A stretch of 64,000 nt of DNA from assembly GCF_001941845.1 (NCBI RefSeq), contig NZ_CP018870.1, forward strand, positions 7,354,001 through 7,418,000, written 5' to 3'. The translations under genes and the position numbers were made by a program. The DNA is from Streptomyces sp. TN58 (lineage in GTDB: Bacteria; Actinomycetota; Actinomycetes; Streptomycetales; Streptomycetaceae). This document shows, in pieces, positions 18,697-26,747 of this stretch; positions within the stretch are counted from its first letter, which is position 1; every line of letters starts with the position of its first letter. The notes beneath the pieces were generated by a model, which did no database searches, was not told the origin of the DNA, and saw only the letters and a program-made list of their open reading frames with translations.

Positions 18697-19664
18697 GCAC
18701 CGAGCCCGACCTCACCGACCTCTCGGCCACCGTACGGGCCCGCGGCGGCGAGCTGCGCGCCGGCGGCACCGACACCGGCGCCCGGCAGCGCAGCGGCGTC
18801 TCCACCGGGCCGTTCACCGACCTCGACGGCATCGCCGACCTGTACGGCGCCAGGCCGCTGCCCGGCGGCGGGCTGCGGATCGGCGCGCTGACCACCCTCG
18901 CCGCGCTCGCCACCGATCCGCAGGTACGGGCGGGCTGGCCCGCCCTCGCGGCGTCCGCCGCAACCGCGGCCACCCCGCAGATCCGCGCCGCGGGCACGGT
19001 GGGCGGCAACCTGCTGCAGCGCAACCGCTGCTGGTACTACCGCAACCCGCATGTCAGCTGCCTGCAGAAGGGCGGCTCCGGCTGCCCCGCGCGCGAGGGC
19101 GACCACCACTTCGGCGTGGTCAGCGGAGGAGGCCCCTGCGTCACCCCGCACCCGTCCACCCTGGCGATGGCCCTGCTGACCTACGACGCCGAGGCCGAGA
19201 TCCACGGCGAATCCCCGCGCCCCGTCGCCGACCTGTACGGCGACGGCGACCGGCTCCACCACGCCGACCACCTGCTGCCGCCGGACCGGATCCTCACCGC
19301 CGTCCGGCTGCCCGCAGCCCTGCCCGGTGAACGCGCCGCCTGCCACCGGGCCACCAGCCGGGCCCACGCCGAGTGGCCCCTGGTCGAGTCCGCCGCCCGG
19401 CTCGCGCTGGACGGGGCAACCGTCACGCATGCCGCCGTCGCCGCGGGCGGAGTGGCCCGCGTCCCGCTGCGGCTCCCGGAGGTGGAGGCCGCGCTCATCG
19501 GCCGCGAGGCCACCCCCGAGACCCTCGCCGAGGCGGCGGCGACCGTACTGGACCGCTGCCGGCCGCTGCCGCAGACCGGCTACAAGACCACGCTGTTCCG
19601 CGACACCGTCCTGGAGGCCCTCGAACAGGCGGCCGGGACGGCCACCGCCGGCCCGGCGCGCTGA
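18693..19664 (+). CDS. FAD-binding subunit of molybdenum oxidoreductase (PaoB/YagS-like)
   Basis: FAD subunit of 323 residues for the enzyme encoded just upstream; its GTG overlaps that gene's TGA. The FAD signature RAAGTVGGNLLQ is present. It is followed by a cysteine loop, RCWYYRNPHVSCLQKGGSGC, like the extra [4Fe-4S]-binding insertion of E. coli PaoB and of hydroxybenzoyl-CoA reductase beta subunits. This points to the PaoABC type of aldehyde oxidoreductase rather than plain xanthine dehydrogenase. Electrons would pass from Mo through the fused FeS domain to FAD. Physiological substrate unknown. Confidence 0.88.
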   Translation: MSTEPDLTDLSATVRARGGELRAGGTDTGARQRSGVSTGPFTDLDGIADLYGARPLPGGGLRIGALTTLAALATDPQVRAGWPALAASAATAATPQIRAAGTVGGNLLQRNRCWYYRNPHVSCLQKGGSGCPAREGDHHFGVVSGGGPCVTPHPSTLAMALLTYDAEAEIHGESPRPVADLYGDGDRLHHADHLLPPDRILTAVRLPAALPGERAACHRATSRAHAEWPLVESAARLALDGATVTHAAVAAGGVARVPLRLPEVEAALIGREATPETLAEAAATVLDRCRPLPQTGYKTTLFRDTVLEALEQAAGTATAGPAR

Positions 19665-19915
19665 CCGCATCCCACCCGCCCGGACCATGCGCTGATTTCT
19701 TAGCAACAGAGGCCAACTATTGGCCCGTTCACCGCCGGGCCGACTACAAAGGTCGAGACCGAACCGAAACCGAAACCGGCGATGGGGACCACGTCACCCG
19801 CCGGCGACCGGAAATGATGTCGAAGGCGGTGGATGCGCGTGCGTGAGTACAGCGAGGCCGAACCGATTCCGTTCAGATTACTGACGAGGAGTCCGGGTCC
19901 CGGCTCCTCCTCCTG

Positions 19916-20644
19916 ATGCAGGCGGCCATGCTGAAACCCGTGTCGTTTTCCTCGGCGTACGCATCGGTGGAAGAGTATCGGCTCCTGACGTCGGCCATCC
20001 GGTCGAGAGCGGCAGCTGCTCACGGTCCTTTCAGCATGGCCGGCCCGGGAGATGACGGGAGAACCCACCTCCCTCTCCGTATTCAACTTCGAGGTTTGTT
20101 CATCGAGCTCTACATGGAGCTCCGCCCGCACCACGCGGGCCCCCGCATCATCGGATTCCGCAACACCTTCGAGAACGGGCAGGCCCCGCCCGAAGCCTAC
20201 GTCCGCCACGTGCGGGACACGGCCCCCCCACCCGGCATCCGCCGCACGCAGGAACTGCCGTTCGGCGGCCGGCGCCGCGACCTGATGGCGGCCGCGGGCG
20301 TACGGGGCCCGGGAATCCTCCTGGGGCGCCGCCCCCTGGGCGACGCGGTCATGTGGCTGCACCGGAACCGTGATCCGAAATCCACCGCGCACGGAATGCT
20401 CGTGCTCTCGGTGATGCTCTGCGACGCCGCCCGATTTCCCGCACTGGCCGATGCGATGTCACGCATCTGGATGACCGGGGGAAGGCTGACGGACGCAGTG
20501 GGCGCCGGAAAATCTTCAAACAGACACCAATCCAAAGGCGTCGGGGCGCCGAAGAAGGAACGAGGCCCTCTCCGGGGGCTCGTTTCCACCCCGTACGATC
20601 TGCGATTCCCGTCCCGGGGATCAACGGAACAGGAGCGAATGTGA
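19916..20644 (+). CDS. Ribosome-inactivating-protein-like (RNA N-glycosidase fold) candidate
   Basis: Protein of 242 residues. Three segments recall RIP/Shiga-toxin A-chain folds: an N-terminal FSSAYASVEEYRLLTSAIRS like the RIP strand plus helix, a central PRIIGFRNTF like the conserved VVGYR strand, and SVMLCDAARFPALADAM like the active-site helix (ricin SEAARF). In that helix the catalytic Glu position is Asp170 with Arg173 kept; the central Tyr appears replaced by Arg77. Activity is therefore uncertain. No signal peptide is seen. The start could be ATG 19916 or 19928, neither with a strong ribosome site. Its TGA overlaps the GTG of the CHRD gene. Assignment is by motif inspection only. Confidence 0.6.
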   Translation: MQAAMLKPVSFSSAYASVEEYRLLTSAIRSRAAAAHGPFSMAGPGDDGRTHLPLRIQLRGLFIELYMELRPHHAGPRIIGFRNTFENGQAPPEAYVRHVRDTAPPPGIRRTQELPFGGRRRDLMAAAGVRGPGILLGRRPLGDAVMWLHRNRDPKSTAHGMLVLSVMLCDAARFPALADAMSRIWMTGGRLTDAVGAGKSSNRHQSKGVGAPKKERGPLRGLVSTPYDLRFPSRGSTEQERM

Positions 20645-21465
20645 TAGTCAAGCGTGCCGGTCGCCACGTGGTTCTCGCCGCTGTACCCGCCGCCGTGTTC
20701 CTGACCCTCGGTCTTTCCGGACCAGCTCTCGCGCAAGACGCAAAGGCGTACCAGATCGACCTGGCACAGCTCAACGAGTCAGGGTCCCGCGGCACGGTCA
20801 TGCTCAGCCTCAAGGGAAACCAGCTGACCGTGCAGATCGAGTCGGAAGGCATGGTGCCCGGATCGCCGTCGGCCCAGCACCTGCACGGCTCGACGAAGGG
20901 ACACGACTTCAAGTGCCCTGACGCGACCGACGACACCAACCGTGACGGAGTCCTCAGCAACACCGAGGCCACGCACGACTACGGCGACATCAACATCTCC
21001 CTCACCACGTCGGGTGACACCAAGCCCGCCAGCGGTCTCGCCGTGGACCGCATGCCCGTCGCCGACAAGAGGGGCAAGCTGTCCTACAAGCGGACCATCA
21101 CCGTCGGCCAGGACGTGGTCGACCACATCAAGGACCTCCACGTCGTCCAGCACGGCATCGACCGCAACAAGAACGGCAAGTACGACTTCGAGGGCGCCGG
21201 CAAGAGCGAGCTCGACCCGAAGCTGCCCCAGGAGGCCACGGCCCCCACGAACTGCGGAGAGGTCAAGGGCGCGGCCGTCGGGTCCATCCCCGTCGGAGCC
21301 ATCGAGACCGGCGGCGGTGCCCTGGAGAACGCCTCGGTGCAGGTGACGATGCGCGACGGCGTGGCCCTCACCGTGCTCGCCGTGGCAGCCGGTGCGGTGG
21401 CCCTCACGCGCAAGCGCGACTCCGCCGTCCCCGTACGCCAGGACACCACGGGAGGCGGCGCGTGA
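20641..21465 (+). CDS. Exported CHRD-domain protein with C-terminal membrane anchor
   Basis: Protein of 274 residues. Residues 1-31 are a signal peptide ending ALA. The body resembles the CHRD domain (first described in chordin): GTVMLSLKGNQLTVQIESEG and the SAQHLHG motif. A hydrophobic span (VALTVLAVAAGAVALT) followed by Arg/Lys lies near the C terminus, and AIETGGG precedes it. This resembles a cell-wall sorting signal, and the next gene is a sortase, but the pentapeptide is not a canonical LPXTG/LAXTG. GTG at 20641 has AGGAG 7 nt upstream and overlaps the preceding stop. Function unknown; probably surface displayed. Confidence 0.82.
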   Translation: MIVKRAGRHVVLAAVPAAVFLTLGLSGPALAQDAKAYQIDLAQLNESGSRGTVMLSLKGNQLTVQIESEGMVPGSPSAQHLHGSTKGHDFKCPDATDDTNRDGVLSNTEATHDYGDINISLTTSGDTKPASGLAVDRMPVADKRGKLSYKRTITVGQDVVDHIKDLHVVQHGIDRNKNGKYDFEGAGKSELDPKLPQEATAPTNCGEVKGAAVGSIPVGAIETGGGALENASVQVTMRDGVALTVLAVAAGAVALTRKRDSAVPVRQDTTGGGA

Positions 21466-22217
21466 AGCAGGACCCCGCCGCACCCGCCACGGCCAGCCCG
21501 TCGGCCGAGCGGCCCGGCCGCCGTACCGCGCGCCGCACCGTACGCCCGCTGGCAGCCGCGGCCTTTGCCGCCATCCTCCTCGCGGGGTGCGGCGGCCAGG
21601 ACGCGGCCAAGCCGCCCGCCCCGCCGGGGCAGGCCGGGCAGGCCGCCCCCGCCGGCGGTGACGCCCCGGCGTCCGCGGACGGATCGCAGAGCGGTACGGG
21701 CACGGAAGCGGGCGGCGCGGGCGCCGGTGCGGGCGCCGGTTCGGGCCGGGCCGAGAAGGCCCTCGCCCGGTCGGAGCCGCAGAAGATCTCGATCCCCTCC
21801 CTGAACCTGACCAGCTCCCTGGAGACGCTGCGGCAGAACGCGGACGGGACCATGCAGACCCCGAAGGACCCCGCGCTCGCGGGCTGGTACGAGCCGGGCC
21901 CCACGCCCGGCTCCCAAGGGCCGGCCGTGATCGCAGGACACGTCACGTGGAACGGAGCAGCAGCGGTGTTCGAGAAGCTCAAGACGATGAAGGGCGGAGA
22001 CACCATCAAGGTGACCCGCAAGGACGGCAAGACGGTCACCTTCAAGGTGGACCGGGTCAGCGAGTACCCGAAGGCCGAGTTCCCCACGCTGGAGGTCTAC
22101 AAGAACCTCGACCACGCGGGCCTGCGCCTGGTGACCTGCGGCGGGGACTTCGACCCGAAGAAGCACTACTACGACAGCAACGTGGTGGTCTTCGCCCGCA
22201 TGGCGGACGCCGCGTAG
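21462..22217 (+). CDS. Class F-type sortase
   Basis: Transpeptidase-like protein of 251 residues. After a basic start, a hydrophobic stretch ends in LLAGCGG, a lipobox-like site (Cys43), followed by an Ala/Gly/Pro linker. The sortase barrel starts near residue 108 (KISIPSLNLTSSLETL) and has catalytic His160 in VIAGHVTW and Cys226 in LRLVTCGG. The usual Arg just before the last strand is not obvious; the segment reads KKHYYDSNVVVFAR, with Arg246 the only nearby candidate. Its GTG overlaps the stop of the CHRD gene, making that exported protein its likely substrate. That pairing is inference. Confidence 0.85.
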   Translation: MKQDPAAPATASPSAERPGRRTARRTVRPLAAAAFAAILLAGCGGQDAAKPPAPPGQAGQAAPAGGDAPASADGSQSGTGTEAGGAGAGAGAGSGRAEKALARSEPQKISIPSLNLTSSLETLRQNADGTMQTPKDPALAGWYEPGPTPGSQGPAVIAGHVTWNGAAAVFEKLKTMKGGDTIKVTRKDGKTVTFKVDRVSEYPKAEFPTLEVYKNLDHAGLRLVTCGGDFDPKKHYYDSNVVVFARMADAA

Positions 22218-22263
22218 CCCGCCGCCGCCGCGCACCAGTAGCCAGGACGGCGGGGCCCGGGGG

Positions 22264-22332
22264 ACGTCCGTCGGCCGCAAACCCCCCACTGCGGCCGGCG
22301 GACCCCGCCGGCGGTCCCGCCGCGACGGACGT
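22264..22332 (+). terminator. Branched hairpin between the sortase and wbl genes
   Basis: An outer 10-bp stem (ACGTCCGTCG at 22264-22273 with CGACGGACGT at 22323-22332) encloses a smaller stem (GGCCGCA/TGCGGCC at 22273-22296) and a GC-rich arm. It starts 47 nt after the sortase stop, so it probably terminates the RIP-like/CHRD/sortase transcript. Confidence 0.5.
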
Positions 22333-22395
22333 TTCATCCGCCGGATCGTGAGCAGGCGAGCCTTCGTCATCACCATCCCGCGGAAGGAGCAAGCA

Positions 22396-22689
22396 ATGTC
22401 CGACGTGTCCCGACTCCCGGGCCTGGCCGAGCACCACTGGGCGTGGCAGACGGAAGCGGCCTGCCGGGGCATGGGTTCGCGCACGTTCTTCCACCCGGCG
22501 GGGGAGCGCGGAGAGGACCGCGCCGCCCGCGACCAGGCGGCCAAGGAGATATGCGCCCGCTGCCCGGTGCGAGCCGCATGCCTGCGCCATGCGCTGGACA
22601 CCGGAGAGGCGTACGGGGTGTGGGGCGGGCTCACCACGGAGGAACGCCGCGCCCACGCGGCGCGCCGGACCGTGGGCACGGCAGCCTGA
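22396..22689 (+). CDS. WhiB-family [4Fe-4S] transcriptional regulator
   Basis: Protein of 97 residues with the four cluster cysteines of Wbl proteins: Cys23, then CARCPVRAAC with Cys53, Cys56 and Cys62, followed by the GVWGG turn (74-78) and a basic C-terminal tail (EERRAHAARR) for DNA or sigma-factor contact. Wbl proteins are actinobacterial regulators of development and stress. The ATG at 22396 follows GAAGGAG with 7-nt spacing; the upstream in-frame GTG at 22348 adds residues foreign to the family. Subclass cannot be fixed from this sequence. Confidence 0.93.
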   Translation: MSDVSRLPGLAEHHWAWQTEAACRGMGSRTFFHPAGERGEDRAARDQAAKEICARCPVRAACLRHALDTGEAYGVWGGLTTEERRAHAARRTVGTAA

Positions 22690-22786
22690 CGGCACGGCGG
22701 ACCGCAGGACCGCAGCCAAGACCAGGGCGCAGGAAGGCCGGACCTCAGGCGCTCAGGCCGGGCCAAAGGGCAGGGAAGTCCGGACC

Positions 22787-23077
22787 TCAGGGGCGGCCGG
22801 TGCTCAGGGGAAGGCGGGCCCCGGCACGTACGGAGTTGATGACGGCCTCGTGCAGGGCGCGGCTCGCCTCCTCACTGGCGCAGGGTACGGGGCTCCCCGC
22901 GAGGGGGAGCCAGTCCGACGCCCCGCTGTACTGCACCGTCACGTAGGCCATGCCCTCGACCTCGGTCCACGTGGTGTGGATGTCGAGCTCACCCGTGAGC
23001 ACGGGCCCCGACTCGCCGGTCATGACTCCGTCCCGGCCGGCGAAGATCCCGCAGGTGGTCCACGATGCCCAGCTCAT
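22787..23077 (-). CDS. Small hypothetical protein
   Basis: Protein of 96 residues, no recognised domain. It reads as a compact alpha/beta protein: a beta-rich first half (GELDIHTTWTEVEGMAYVTV) and a helix near the end (ASEEASRALHEAVINSV). The ATG at 23077 has AAGGAGG 4 nt upstream, and this decides the start against the longer open frame. It is convergent with the wbl gene and divergent from the acetyltransferase gene. Confidence 0.65.
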   Translation of the reverse strand: MSWASWTTCGIFAGRDGVMTGESGPVLTGELDIHTTWTEVEGMAYVTVQYSGASDWLPLAGSPVPCASEEASRALHEAVINSVRAGARLPLSTGRP

Positions 23078-23283
23078 CCGGCCTCCTTGCCGCACTGCAC
23101 ACGCACTCGTCGTCCTGCCAGTGTGAACGCGCCGGGCGCCGCGCGCCCTGCGGAGCGGGGGTGCCGCCCCGCCGCGGTGACGGAACGCGCACGAAATCCG
23201 GGTACGACGGCCAGGCGGGACCACGTAGTGTCGCCCTGCGGGGCGGCAACGGCCGGAACGTGACTCCGGACGGACCGGCGGGT

Positions 23284-23823
23284 ATGCATCTTCTCCCCTT
23301 TTCCCCTGTTCACGCCACCCTGGTGGCCGGCTGGCCCGCCTCGGCCGGCGAGGTCGCCTTGTGGTGCGGCCGCCGGGAGTTCCCCGTGCCCGCCCGGGCG
23401 GTCACCGACTGGCAGCGGGACGCCGACCTCCAGGCCCACGTCCTCGTGGACGGCGAGCAGATCCTCGGTTACGGAGAGCTCTGGCTCGACACCGAGGAGG
23501 ACGAGGTCGAGCTGGCCCGCGTCATCGTGGCACCTGGTGTCCGGGGCACCGGCCTGGGCCGCGTGCTGGTCCGGGGCCTCCTCGCCCGCGCCGTCGAGGC
23601 GGGCTTCTCCGATGTCTTCATGCGCGTGCACCCGGACAACGCGAGAGCCCTGCGGTGCTACAAGGGGGCCGGCTTCGCCCCCGTCGACCCCGCCCTCGCC
23701 GCGGCCTGGAACGAGGCCCAGCCGGTCGGCTACGTGTGGCTTCAGGCAGCCGACACCTCCTCCGCCTCCCACGCCTCCTCCGCCTCCGACTTCCGCCCCT
23801 TCCTCGACGGCGGCCCACGCTGA
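23284..23823 (+). CDS. GNAT family N-acetyltransferase
   Basis: Acetyl-CoA-dependent transferase of 179 residues. Motif A is clear: VELARVIVAPGVRGTGLGRVLVRGL near residues 78-102, holding the RGTGLG pyrophosphate loop. Motif B follows as MRVHPDNARALRCYKGAGF. The tail after residue 155 is Ser/Ala-rich and probably disordered. Start ATG 23284 is the first that fits the fold; its ribosome site is weak. Substrate unknown. Confidence 0.87.
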   Translation: MHLLPFSPVHATLVAGWPASAGEVALWCGRREFPVPARAVTDWQRDADLQAHVLVDGEQILGYGELWLDTEEDEVELARVIVAPGVRGTGLGRVLVRGLLARAVEAGFSDVFMRVHPDNARALRCYKGAGFAPVDPALAAAWNEAQPVGYVWLQAADTSSASHASSASDFRPFLDGGPR

Positions 23824-23992
23824 CCTCAGGCCCTACGGCGTACCCGCGCGGCGCGCGCTGCTCCGCCGGGCGGTCGTCCGTTCGGCGTACCTGCGCGAGG
23901 GGCGCGGGTCGCCGCGGTCCTGACGGGATACGGATGTCCCCGCCGCACGGCCATCCCCCCACGACCGGACCGCCGCCCCAGGGAGACTGACG

Positions 23993-24523
23993 ATGAGCTG
24001 CATCAACCGACGCGATCTCGCGCTGCTGGCGCTACGGGCCGGAACCGGAGCGGTGCTGATGGCACACGGCACGCAGAAGCTGTTCGGGTGGTTCGGCGGC
24101 GCCGGACTCGACAAGACCGCGGCCGCGATGGAGCACATGGGCTACACCCCGGGCCGGCAGAGCGCCCTGGCCGCGGGACTCGGCGAGACCGGCGGCGGGG
24201 CACTGCTCGCCCTGGGCCTCGCCACGCCGGCGGCCGGCGCCGCGGCCGCCGGAGCCATGGCGGGCGCCGTCGCCGTACACGCCCCCGCCGGCTTCTTCGC
24301 CCAGGGCGGCGGGTTCGAGTATCCGGCGTTCCTCGGGTTCACCGCCGCCGCCATCGGCCTCGCCGGACCCGGCCGCTACTCCCTGGACCACGCCACCGGC
24401 CACACCTTCGACCAGCGGTGGATGCTGGCCCTGGCCTTCGCCGCCAGCGGCCTCGCAGCGGCGGCCGTCGTCATGAAGCGCGCACAGGACCAGGCGGACC
24501 AGGACGTGCGCCAGGAGGAGTGA
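23993..24523 (+). CDS. DoxX family membrane protein
   Basis: Membrane protein of 176 residues with four predicted spans. The first carries the family hallmark LRAGTGAVLMAHGTQKLFGWFGG; later spans lie at about 60-100, 115-130 and 142-160. In mycobacteria DoxX works with a superoxide dismutase and a thiosulfate sulfurtransferase in redox defence, which is compatible with the mycothiol-related genes that follow. GGGAGACTGACG precedes the ATG. Confidence 0.87.
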   Translation: MSCINRRDLALLALRAGTGAVLMAHGTQKLFGWFGGAGLDKTAAAMEHMGYTPGRQSALAAGLGETGGGALLALGLATPAAGAAAAGAMAGAVAVHAPAGFFAQGGGFEYPAFLGFTAAAIGLAGPGRYSLDHATGHTFDQRWMLALAFAASGLAAAAVVMKRAQDQADQDVRQEE

Positions 24524-24598
24524 GCCGACCGGACGGGCCGGCCGACGGCCGGCCAGGCGTGCACCCCCTTCCCGCCCACCGCCAAGGAGCAGCGCCAG

Positions 24599-25201
24599 AT
24601 GACCGACAGCACGATCCTGGACCTGGAAGCACAGACCCAGGTCGTGGCCCGCCTCGCGGCACGCGTCCCGGACACGCGGCTGGACGACCCGACGCCCTGC
24701 CCCGAGTACCCGGTCGGCGCCCTGCTGGTCCACCTGACCGGCCTGGCCGTAGCCTTCCGCGACGCCGCCCGCAAGGACCTCGGCCCCACGACGGACACCG
24801 TCCCCGACCCGGTCTCCACCCCGCTGCCCGCCGACTGGCGCGAGCAACTGCCCCGGGCGCTCGCCGAACTGGCCGAGGCCTGGCGGGAGCCGTCCGCCTG
24901 GACCGGCATGACCCGGGCCGGCAGCGTGGACCTGCCCGGCGACATCGCGGGCGCGGTGGCCGTCGACGAACTGGTGATCCACGGCTGGGACCTGGCCCGG
25001 GCCACCGGCCAGGAGTACGCACCCGACCAGGCCGCGCTGCGCGCCGCGTACGACTTCCTGCTGGCCGCCGCCGAGGACGAGACCCGCGGCGGGGGCATCT
25101 ACGGCCCGCTCGTGCCCGTACCGGACGGCGCCCCCCTGCTGGACCGGGCCGTCGGGCTGAGCGGACGCGACCCCGCCTGGACCCCTGCGGCCACGCCGTG
25201 A
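24599..25201 (+). CDS. TIGR03086/maleylpyruvate-isomerase-type metal-binding protein
   Basis: DinB-like four-helix protein of 200 residues: LDDPTPCPEYPVGALLVHLTGL and EAWREPSAWTGM, with VAVDELVIHGWDLARATGQ supplying the second metal His. Actinobacterial members of this group are mycothiol-dependent enzymes or their relatives. The neighbouring mycothione reductase supports a thiol-linked role, but the reaction is not known. AAGGAG lies 10 nt before the ATG. A long C-terminal tail is not seen, so it is a single-domain member. Confidence 0.87.
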   Translation: MTDSTILDLEAQTQVVARLAARVPDTRLDDPTPCPEYPVGALLVHLTGLAVAFRDAARKDLGPTTDTVPDPVSTPLPADWREQLPRALAELAEAWREPSAWTGMTRAGSVDLPGDIAGAVAVDELVIHGWDLARATGQEYAPDQAALRAAYDFLLAAAEDETRGGGIYGPLVPVPDGAPLLDRAVGLSGRDPAWTPAATP

Positions 25202-25310
25202 CGCAGACGGCCGGGCGGCCCGACCCACGGCGTGCCGGGCCTGGGGCCGAGCGCCACTCCCCGCGCGCCGGGCACGGATATGCCCGCTGTGCGGGGGTAC
25301 GTTCCGGCGC

Positions 25311-26693
25311 ATGCGAACTCATGATCTCGTGATCGTCGGAGCGGGCTCCGGCAACGCCGTCGTGGACGAGCGCTTCTCGCAGCTGGACGTGGCCGTCGTC
25401 GACGAGGGGCCGTTCGGCGGCACCTGCCTGAACCGCGGGTGCATCCCGAGCAAGATGCTCGTGCACGTCGCGGACCTCACCGACACGATCCGCGATGCCG
25501 CCCGCTCGGGCGTCCGGACGCCGCCGGGCCGCGTGGACTGGCCCGCCGTCCGCGACCGGGTCTTCGGCCGCCTGGACCGGGAGGCCGCGGAGGGGGAGCA
25601 GGGCCGGCGCAGCTCGCCGAACATCGACGTCCTCAAAGGACGCGCCCGCTTCACCGGCGACCGGACACTGACCGTCGGGACCGGCGCCGACACGGTCACG
25701 CTGCGGGCAGAGCAGATCGTCGTGGCCGTGGGCAGCCGTCCGGCCGTTCCTCCGCCGGTCCGGGACGGCGGACTGCCGTACGAAACCTCCGACACCGTCA
25801 TGCGCCTGGACCGCCCGCCGAAGCACCTCGCGGTGCTGGGCGGCGGCTACATCGCCGCCGAACTCGCGCACGTCTTCCACGCGGCCGGCAGCCGCATCAC
25901 GGTCATCGAGCAGGAGGACACCCTGCTCTCCGACCAGGACGAGTCGATCGCCGCCGCCTACACCGCCGTCGCCTCCGAGCGCTACGACGTGCGTACGGGC
26001 ACGGCGCTGACCGGCGTCGAGGGAGAACCGGGCCGCCTCCGCCTCGTCCTGGACGACGGCCCGGCCGTCGAGGCGGACACCCTGCTCGTGGCGGTGGGAC
26101 GTACCCCCAACAGCGACCGGATCGACGCCGACCGAGCCGGGATCGACCTGCACGACGACGGCCGTGTCGTCGTGGACGCCTTCCAGCGGACCAGCGCGCC
26201 GGGCGTGTTCGCCCTCGGAGACGTGTGCACCCCCTTCCCGCTCAAGCACGTGGCGAACCGGGAGGCCCAGGTCGTCGCGCACAACCTGCTCCACCCCGAC
26301 GCGCCGGTCCGCACCTCCCGCGAGGCCGTCCCCGCAGCGGTGTTCACCCGCCCCCAGATCGCGCAGGTCGGCAGGACCGAGCAGCAGTGCCGTCAGGAAG
26401 GACTCGACTACGCCGTCTCCGTACGCCGCTTCGCCGACACCGCCTACGGCTGGGCGCTGGAGGACACCACCGGCTTCTGCAAGGTACTCGCGGACCGCCG
26501 CACGGGACTGCTGCTGGGCGCCCACATCCTGGGCCCGCAGGCCGCGAGCCTGATCCAGCCGCTGGTGATCGCCATGAGCTTCGGCATCAAGGCCCTCGAC
26601 CTGGCCCGTTCCCCTCTGTGGATCCACCCCGCACCCACCGAGGTGGTCTCCAACGCCCTCCGCGACCTGGATCTCGGCGATGGCGGCCGGTAA
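25311..26693 (+). CDS. mtr: Mycothione reductase
   Basis: Flavin disulfide reductase of 460 residues that regenerates mycothiol from its disulfide using NADPH. The dinucleotide fold VIVGAGSGNAVVDERF, the redox pair Cys39/Cys44 in GTCLNRGCIPSKM, the NAD(P) site VLGGGYIAAELAHVF, the second FAD motif GVFALGDVC and the C-terminal WIHPAPTEVVSNAL (catalytic His) are all present. SSPNIDV and the HVANREAQVVAHNLL segment resemble the M. tuberculosis enzyme as I remember it. Being specific to mycothiol producers, it places the host in the Actinobacteria. The gene lies among likely thiol and aldehyde defence genes. Confidence 0.93.
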   Translation: MRTHDLVIVGAGSGNAVVDERFSQLDVAVVDEGPFGGTCLNRGCIPSKMLVHVADLTDTIRDAARSGVRTPPGRVDWPAVRDRVFGRLDREAAEGEQGRRSSPNIDVLKGRARFTGDRTLTVGTGADTVTLRAEQIVVAVGSRPAVPPPVRDGGLPYETSDTVMRLDRPPKHLAVLGGGYIAAELAHVFHAAGSRITVIEQEDTLLSDQDESIAAAYTAVASERYDVRTGTALTGVEGEPGRLRLVLDDGPAVEADTLLVAVGRTPNSDRIDADRAGIDLHDDGRVVVDAFQRTSAPGVFALGDVCTPFPLKHVANREAQVVAHNLLHPDAPVRTSREAVPAAVFTRPQIAQVGRTEQQCRQEGLDYAVSVRRFADTAYGWALEDTTGFCKVLADRRTGLLLGAHILGPQAASLIQPLVIAMSFGIKALDLARSPLWIHPAPTEVVSNALRDLDLGDGGR

Positions 26694-26747
26694 GGGGGGC
26701 CGACTACTTGACGCGCAACAGCCCGCGAAACACAGAAGGAGCACACC

